This document shows, one piece after another, positions 14,921-18,788 of a DNA stretch of 18,788 nt; positions within the stretch are counted from its first letter, which is position 1; each line of letters begins with the position of its first letter. A program made the position numbers and the translations under genes. Origin of the DNA: JBFMGS01 sp040752635 (GTDB lineage Bacteria; Bacillota; SHA-98; UBA4971); assembly GCA_040752635.1 (NCBI GenBank), contig JBFMGS010000044.1, forward strand, positions 1 to 18,788, given 5' to 3'. Below the pieces are notes generated by a model, which saw only the letters and a program-made list of their open reading frames with translations, had not been told where the DNA came from and did no database searches.

Positions 14921-16627
14921 TCAGGAAGGAATCGGCACCTTGTGCCCCACCAACCGCCTGGCTTGGAGAGCCAACATGACCTTTAATCGCAGTTCTGGGT
15001 GTTGCGGATCAAAGCCAAGTATATCCCTTATCTTCCTGAGCCTGTAATTGAGCGTATTGCGATGGATGAACAATTCATCCGCAGTATTCTTTCGGTTGCC
15101 CGACAGTCCCAGGAATTTCTCCAGAGTGTCGCACAGGTTTGTGCCGTGGTCTTGATCATACTGCACTAAAGGGCCGATCGTCTCCTTGCAAAGGGCCTGC
15201 ATTTCAGGCTTGTCGGCAAGATCGAACAGGAGCCGGTACAGACCCAGGTCGCTGAAGTGGAAGACTCGATCGCCCCTGCCCAGGAGCTTGCCAATGCGCG
15301 AGGCCTGCCTCGACTCCTTGTAGGTCCTTTGGATGTCCGATACAGTGCGAATCTCGCTCCCCACACCCGCAGTCACGCTCAGCTCTTTGGCTTGTCCGGC
15401 CACACGGGCCTGGATGACTTCGGCGGCCCGCAGGACTTTCTCCTTTTCGGGCAGGTTGATCAGGATTACAATGCTATCTGATCGGGAAGATACGATTGCC
15501 TTGTAATCGAAGAGACAGGCCGCCTCCCTGGCCGCCCTCAGGCAGCGCTCCTTGAGCAGGTGGATTTGAACTCTTTCAGACTCAGAGTTGCCCAGGTAAA
15601 ACTCGTCAGGTATGTCAATATCCAAGGAAATAGCCACAAGAGGCCGCAGCAAGTCCCATCCGAAGGAAGCTGCACGACTGATTAGAATCTCGGGGTTGTC
15701 GAAATTCCCCGTGAGAAGGTCCTGCATCAGGTCCTCCTGAGTACGGGCTTTGGCCTCCTCTACCGCGCGTTCCTTCGCAAGCTCCAGCGCAGCAACGATG
15801 GTCGCCTGCTCCAAGTGCAGCTCAGCCATGTCTTTGTAAGGCATCTTGACGCCAAGCACAGTCACATAGCCTTTGATCCTCCGATCAATGACAATAGGAG
15901 CAATGAGGCGGGTAATGGCGCCCCGAGCGCCTCCGTCAGTCTCGTCCGGCCACGTCACCGGCCCGAGCGCCTTTTCCAGCCTTCCCGCAACGCCATCCCT
16001 GACCAGCTCGTTCCACAGTTGTGAACTGAAGGTTCTCCTGAACTCCTGCTCGCTAAAGGATGCGGCCATCGAGTCTGGAATGTGCCAGGCCAGCGGCCTT
16101 AACTGCTCATCCTCAATGAGCACGGGGTTGCCCAGTGCGTCGGCAAGACCCCCTGCTACCGCAGCCAGCCCTCCTCCGTCGAGGACAACCCGCGCCAACC
16201 TCTTGTGAACCTCCGTTACCCCCTCAAGCAGGAGGGTCTGACTGGCGAGAACCTGAGCTAACACAGGCGTCGTCAACTCTACAAAGGGGATGTGTGGCGG
16301 GACGTCGATGATGGGGAAGTTCAGTTGCTCTGCTGCGTCAAGAACCTCTTGCGGAATAGTCTTGAGAAACCGTTGCGTCTTGATGGCCAGTGCGGCGGAT
16401 CCCCTGGCTGCAAGCCCTCTTACAAGGTCCACAAGCCGCTCCCGACAATCCTTGAAAGCGTAGCCCGCCGTGACCAGGAACTCGCCGCCGTGCATCCATT
16501 TCTCTGCATCAGGGACTTCAATCACGTCCACGGTCGAGATGGAGTTGTCGAGCCCTCCCGCGCCAGCCAGCAGTCTCGCCTGGGAATAGGACGGGAGTGC
16601 TAACACCTCGCGAACCTTAACGGCCAT
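14921..16627 (-). CDS. PucR-family transcriptional regulator
   Basis: A 568-residue regulator with full PucR architecture. The N-terminal PucR ligand-type domain spans about residues 5-125 (VREVLALPSYSQARLLAGAG, and VIEVPDAEKWMHGGEFLVTA). A middle region (about 290-440) resembles the GGDEF-like domain of the family, and the C-terminal helix-turn-helix (about 500-560) includes NTADELFIHRNTLNYRLRKI. PucR proteins activate purine, ureide, amino-acid and GABA utilisation genes in response to nitrogen compounds, which fits the adjacent racemase/amidohydrolase/transport cluster. I list the ATG at 16627; a GTG at 16636 with GGAG 5 nt upstream is an equally possible start, adding three residues. It has its own -10 element and a strong terminator. 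Confidence 0.93.
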   Translation of the reverse strand: MAVKVREVLALPSYSQARLLAGAGGLDNSISTVDVIEVPDAEKWMHGGEFLVTAGYAFKDCRERLVDLVRGLAARGSAALAIKTQRFLKTIPQEVLDAAEQLNFPIIDVPPHIPFVELTTPVLAQVLASQTLLLEGVTEVHKRLARVVLDGGGLAAVAGGLADALGNPVLIEDEQLRPLAWHIPDSMAASFSEQEFRRTFSSQLWNELVRDGVAGRLEKALGPVTWPDETDGGARGAITRLIAPIVIDRRIKGYVTVLGVKMPYKDMAELHLEQATIVAALELAKERAVEEAKARTQEDLMQDLLTGNFDNPEILISRAASFGWDLLRPLVAISLDIDIPDEFYLGNSESERVQIHLLKERCLRAAREAACLFDYKAIVSSRSDSIVILINLPEKEKVLRAAEVIQARVAGQAKELSVTAGVGSEIRTVSDIQRTYKESRQASRIGKLLGRGDRVFHFSDLGLYRLLFDLADKPEMQALCKETIGPLVQYDQDHGTNLCDTLEKFLGLSGNRKNTADELFIHRNTLNYRLRKIRDILGFDPQHPELRLKVMLALQARRLVGHKVPIPS

Positions 16628-16675
16628 TTGCAACACCCCAGCTCCGTCTGCCCGGTGGTGAGGACGAGGACCTCG

Positions 16676-16701
16676 CCTGACCTGTCATCCTACCTGACCT
16701 G
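16676..16701. repeat. Two perfect 9-bp direct repeats in the pucR leader
   Basis: CCTGACCTG occurs at 16676-16684 and 16693-16701, 17 bp apart, between the TATAAT -10 and the start codon of the PucR gene. The position downstream of the transcription start fits an autoregulatory operator. Binding is inferred. Confidence 0.4.
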
Positions 16702-16710
16702 CTTTATGAG

Positions 16711-16719
16711 ATTATAACA
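16711..16719 (-). promoter_or_regulatory. Extended -10 promoter element of the PucR-family gene
   Basis: The minus strand reads TGTTATAAT: a perfect TATAAT -10 (16716-16711) with the TGN extension. No good -35 lies 16-18 bp upstream, which is usual for extended -10 promoters and may mean activator dependence. The start codon lies about 85 nt downstream. Confidence 0.55.
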
Positions 16720-16801
16720 TATCGCTTCAGTGTTTATCATGAAAGTGCTCGACGGCCAAGTAGGTCGTCATTGATTCGTGCCGCTTTTTAGCATGCGGCT
16801 T

Positions 16802-18274
16802 CTACTCTGGGTACTCCTTCGAGCGATCGACAACGAAACGCTCCACCGCTGCAGGGTCAAGGTCCCCTTTCCAGAAAGCCATCAGGGCGGGCATGATCAC
16901 CCGTTCCCTGATCTCCGCCTCCTTTTCGGAAAGCGAGGCGGATGCGTGGCGGCACATCGTGCCCGACGACGCGGTTGCCAGAAGAAACCGTTCGCTTGCG
17001 CCATCGGGCCCGATCATGCCGAGCACCTGTTTACGGTCTTCAAGGTGGGCGGGGACTACAGCCAGCTCCCGGGCCAGCCACAGGGCCTCCTTTCTGGCCA
17101 GGCATTGGGCGAACTCCACCGCGAGCCTCGAGGCGTCCGCTGCACCCCGCCCGGGGGTCCTGAACACGCTTGCCGCGCTCACCCACACGCATGTGGCCAT
17201 ATGTCCTCCCGGTGGATGCGGCACAGGTAGTAGAACCGGCTCGACGCCCTTGTAGGCGTACGGCAGGTCTCCTTCTGCGATTTTCGCCTGTCTTTCGCGC
17301 ACGTGCCTTGCAAACCCCGGGCCGACGGGGCCGATAACCGCCGCCCTTCCGGTCCAGAAGAGTTCCAGCATCTGCTCGCCCATTTTGGCGACGGGCTTGG
17401 GAAACGCCTTTTCCTCCCTTGCCCGATCGAGAAAGGACAAGGCGGAGGTGAGAACGGGTCCTTGCCATGCAAGACGCCCGTCGGGATCCAGGACCAGCCC
17501 GTGTCCTGCCGCTCGCATCAATGTATCCAGAGTGCTGGTGGAGCTTGCGTCGAGGACGAGCGCATAGGTTCTGTAACGCTCTTCCACCCCCGCCTGGCGA
17601 GAGGCGACGGCCCGCGCCATGCTGATGACATCGTCGTATGACCACCCACGGGTCATGACCTTCTCGACATCAAGGCCCGCCTCCCGCAAGATCTGGGCGT
17701 TTCCGGCCCACGACTGCACTGCCGTCCAGGCCGGCCATGCCCATGCGCGCCCGCCCAGAGACACCGACTGCAGAGCGCAGGGCTCGAATGCGTCTGCCGT
17801 GGCGTCCTTCGCCTCCTTTCCACGCATGAACATGTCAAGGGGAACTACGAACCCGCTCGCAACGAGGGAGGGATCGAACGGCCCTATGGAAATGTCCGGC
17901 GGCGTGCTGTTGGCTACAGCCTGCGCGACCGCGCTGCCGATCTCGTCGAGGCGGAGCAGGACGTACTCAACGTGGACGCCCGGGTACACCTTACGGAAGT
18001 CCTCCGACACCTCGTCGATGAGGTCGTCGTATCCGTATCCTTCCTTGAAGATCGGCCATCGCGTGCTCCAGACCCTGAGCGTGTACGACCTGGCCGGGTC
18101 TACTCTCACCCACGGGTGGATGTCGTATCCCAGGATCCTGCAGTAGAGAGCGCGCGGGTGGTACGGGCCGGGGGCCATCAGTTCGGGCCTGACGAATACA
18201 ACACAGGCGGCCACAAGAAACCCTAGTAGCGGAACGGTTGCCAGGATCAGCAACGCTATACGAACCCATCTCAT
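16802..18274 (-). CDS. Family 1-like extracellular solute-binding protein, membrane-anchored, no linked permease
   Basis: A 490-residue protein resembling family-1 (sugar-type) solute-binding proteins: YTLRVWST, an EVSEDFRKVYPGVHVEYV segment, the PPDISIGPF region, AWPAWTAVQSWAGNAQILRE and a C-terminal FAQCLARKEA helix. Residues 5-31 are hydrophobic. VAAC at 21-24 fits a lipobox, but the residues after it (VVFV) are also hydrophobic, so an uncleaved signal anchor is equally possible. I chose the ATG at 18274, where the signal sequence begins, with a G-rich site 7 nt upstream; the frame extends to 18394 without family character. No sugar-type permease or ATPase lies on either side in this window, so it is an orphan here; it may serve a transporter elsewhere or act as a sensor. 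Confidence 0.8.
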   Translation of the reverse strand: MRWVRIALLILATVPLLGFLVAACVVFVRPELMAPGPYHPRALYCRILGYDIHPWVRVDPARSYTLRVWSTRWPIFKEGYGYDDLIDEVSEDFRKVYPGVHVEYVLLRLDEIGSAVAQAVANSTPPDISIGPFDPSLVASGFVVPLDMFMRGKEAKDATADAFEPCALQSVSLGGRAWAWPAWTAVQSWAGNAQILREAGLDVEKVMTRGWSYDDVISMARAVASRQAGVEERYRTYALVLDASSTSTLDTLMRAAGHGLVLDPDGRLAWQGPVLTSALSFLDRAREEKAFPKPVAKMGEQMLELFWTGRAAVIGPVGPGFARHVRERQAKIAEGDLPYAYKGVEPVLLPVPHPPGGHMATCVWVSAASVFRTPGRGAADASRLAVEFAQCLARKEALWLARELAVVPAHLEDRKQVLGMIGPDGASERFLLATASSGTMCRHASASLSEKEAEIRERVIMPALMAFWKGDLDPAAVERFVVDRSKEYPE

Positions 18275-18447
18275 GTCAGAGCCCCCCGCTTTCTCATGTG
18301 CACCGGTTCCATAGCGCCACCTGGTGCCGGTATTGCCTGGCGCCTGCATCCGGCGTTTACCCCGCGCGAAGGTTAAGTCCCGGGGCCCCGTCAACTAGAC
18401 GACACGTGGGGTCAACCCAGAACGACGAAGTATTCTCGGGGCACGGG

Positions 18448-18788
18448 TCACCTGAGGCCAAGGAGGTATAGCTCGTTTGAGCCTACACGGCCTGTAATCG
18501 GAAGCCCATAGAACCTCTGCATCTCTTTGACTGCAGCTTCAACCCGCTCGCCGTATCTCCCGTCGAGGGGGCCTGCGTCGAACGCTTCTCGACGGAGGTA
18601 ATACTGGAGGATCTGAACGTCTTTTCCTGTGTCGCCCGGCCCCAGGTTCCCTGTGACCTCGCCCTCGGGCTCATACCCGATTATGTAGACTCGCGTCTTG
18701 ATGGGAACGAGTTCGAAGAGTTCCTCGACGTCCTCGTTGAACATCCTGATGCAGCCGGCGCTGGCAGCGCCGCCTATGGACCACGGCC
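18448..18788 (-). CDS. L,D-transpeptidase (YkuD) with C-terminal peptidoglycan-binding domain, 5' end outside the window
   Basis: The last 112 codons are visible; the frame stays open to the right edge. The visible part begins in the YkuD catalytic motif: PWSIGGAASAGCIRMFNEDV carries the S-x-GCIRM signature with the nucleophilic cysteine, and the upstream HG of the motif must lie just outside. After a short linker a peptidoglycan-binding type 1 domain follows (LGPGDTGKDVQILQYYL, then DGRYGERVEAAVKEMQRFYG). Such enzymes make or attach 3-3 cross-links in peptidoglycan, and many Bacillota versions act on the spore or cell wall. The domain order, catalytic then binding, is one of two common arrangements. 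The next gene starts 173 nt downstream; no clear terminator is seen between them. Confidence 0.9.
   Translation of the reverse strand, partial: PWSIGGAASAGCIRMFNEDVEELFELVPIKTRVYIIGYEPEGEVTGNLGPGDTGKDVQILQYYLRREAFDAGPLDGRYGERVEAAVKEMQRFYGLPITGRVGSNELYLLGLR

Noticed and set aside
16772..16794. GCCGC...GCGGC hairpin after the orphan binding-protein gene as a terminator.
   Set aside because: A 5-bp stem with a 10-nt loop; the T-run lies inside the loop rather than after the stem.
17040..17645. A 201-codon minus-strand frame within the orphan binding-protein gene.
   Set aside because: Out-of-frame shadow of the 490-residue protein; Arg/Gly-rich composition typical of alternative frames in GC-rich DNA.

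Overview
All recognisable genes lie on the minus strand. Moderately high GC, together with veg, yabG, a YkuK/DUF458 gene and a G5/3D cell-wall protein beside rsmA, points to an endospore-forming member of the Bacillota (Clostridia/Limnochordia-like). A 100-N gap flanked by identical 127-bp contig ends shows this is a scaffold from a draft, probably metagenomic, assembly. No gene allows a species name.

Layout in transcription order (right to left). (1) 18.8-16.8 kb: the 3' end of an L,D-transpeptidase with a peptidoglycan-binding tail, then an orphan family-1-like solute-binding protein. (2) 16.6-14.9 kb: a PucR-type regulator with its own -10 element, direct repeats in its leader and a strong terminator. 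(3) 14.8-6.3 kb: an accessory uptake and catabolism cluster: Asp/Glu/hydantoin-racemase-like protein, DUF1177 protein, family-5 solute-binding protein, two Dpp/Opp permeases, two ATPases and a nitrilase-superfamily amidohydrolase. Gene spacing (4-bp overlap, 23-bp overlap, 11-, 33- and 34-nt gaps) suggests one functional unit. (4) 6.1-1.2 kb: the conserved housekeeping/sporulation block: TatD-linked radical SAM protein, yabE-like G5/3D protein, rsmA, ykuK-like, yabG, veg. The familiar order tatD-yabE-rnmV-ksgA-yabG-veg is recognisable, but rnmV is missing, a DUF458 gene has been added, and the transport cluster sits where tatD would be expected. (5) 0.7-0 kb: an RpiR-family regulator cut by the window edge.

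Most interesting points: the racemase/DUF1177/transporter/nitrilase cluster looks like an uncharacterised pathway for importing and processing an amino-acid derivative or (D-)peptide; the DUF1177 protein has a motif order resembling the M42/M28 co-catalytic aminopeptidase fold with altered ligands; the yabE leader contains nested perfect stems that I cannot assign to a known riboswitch; yabG has a credible sigma-K promoter; and the apparent break in the OppF-like ATPase gene is an assembly artefact whose correct reading frame can be reconstructed.
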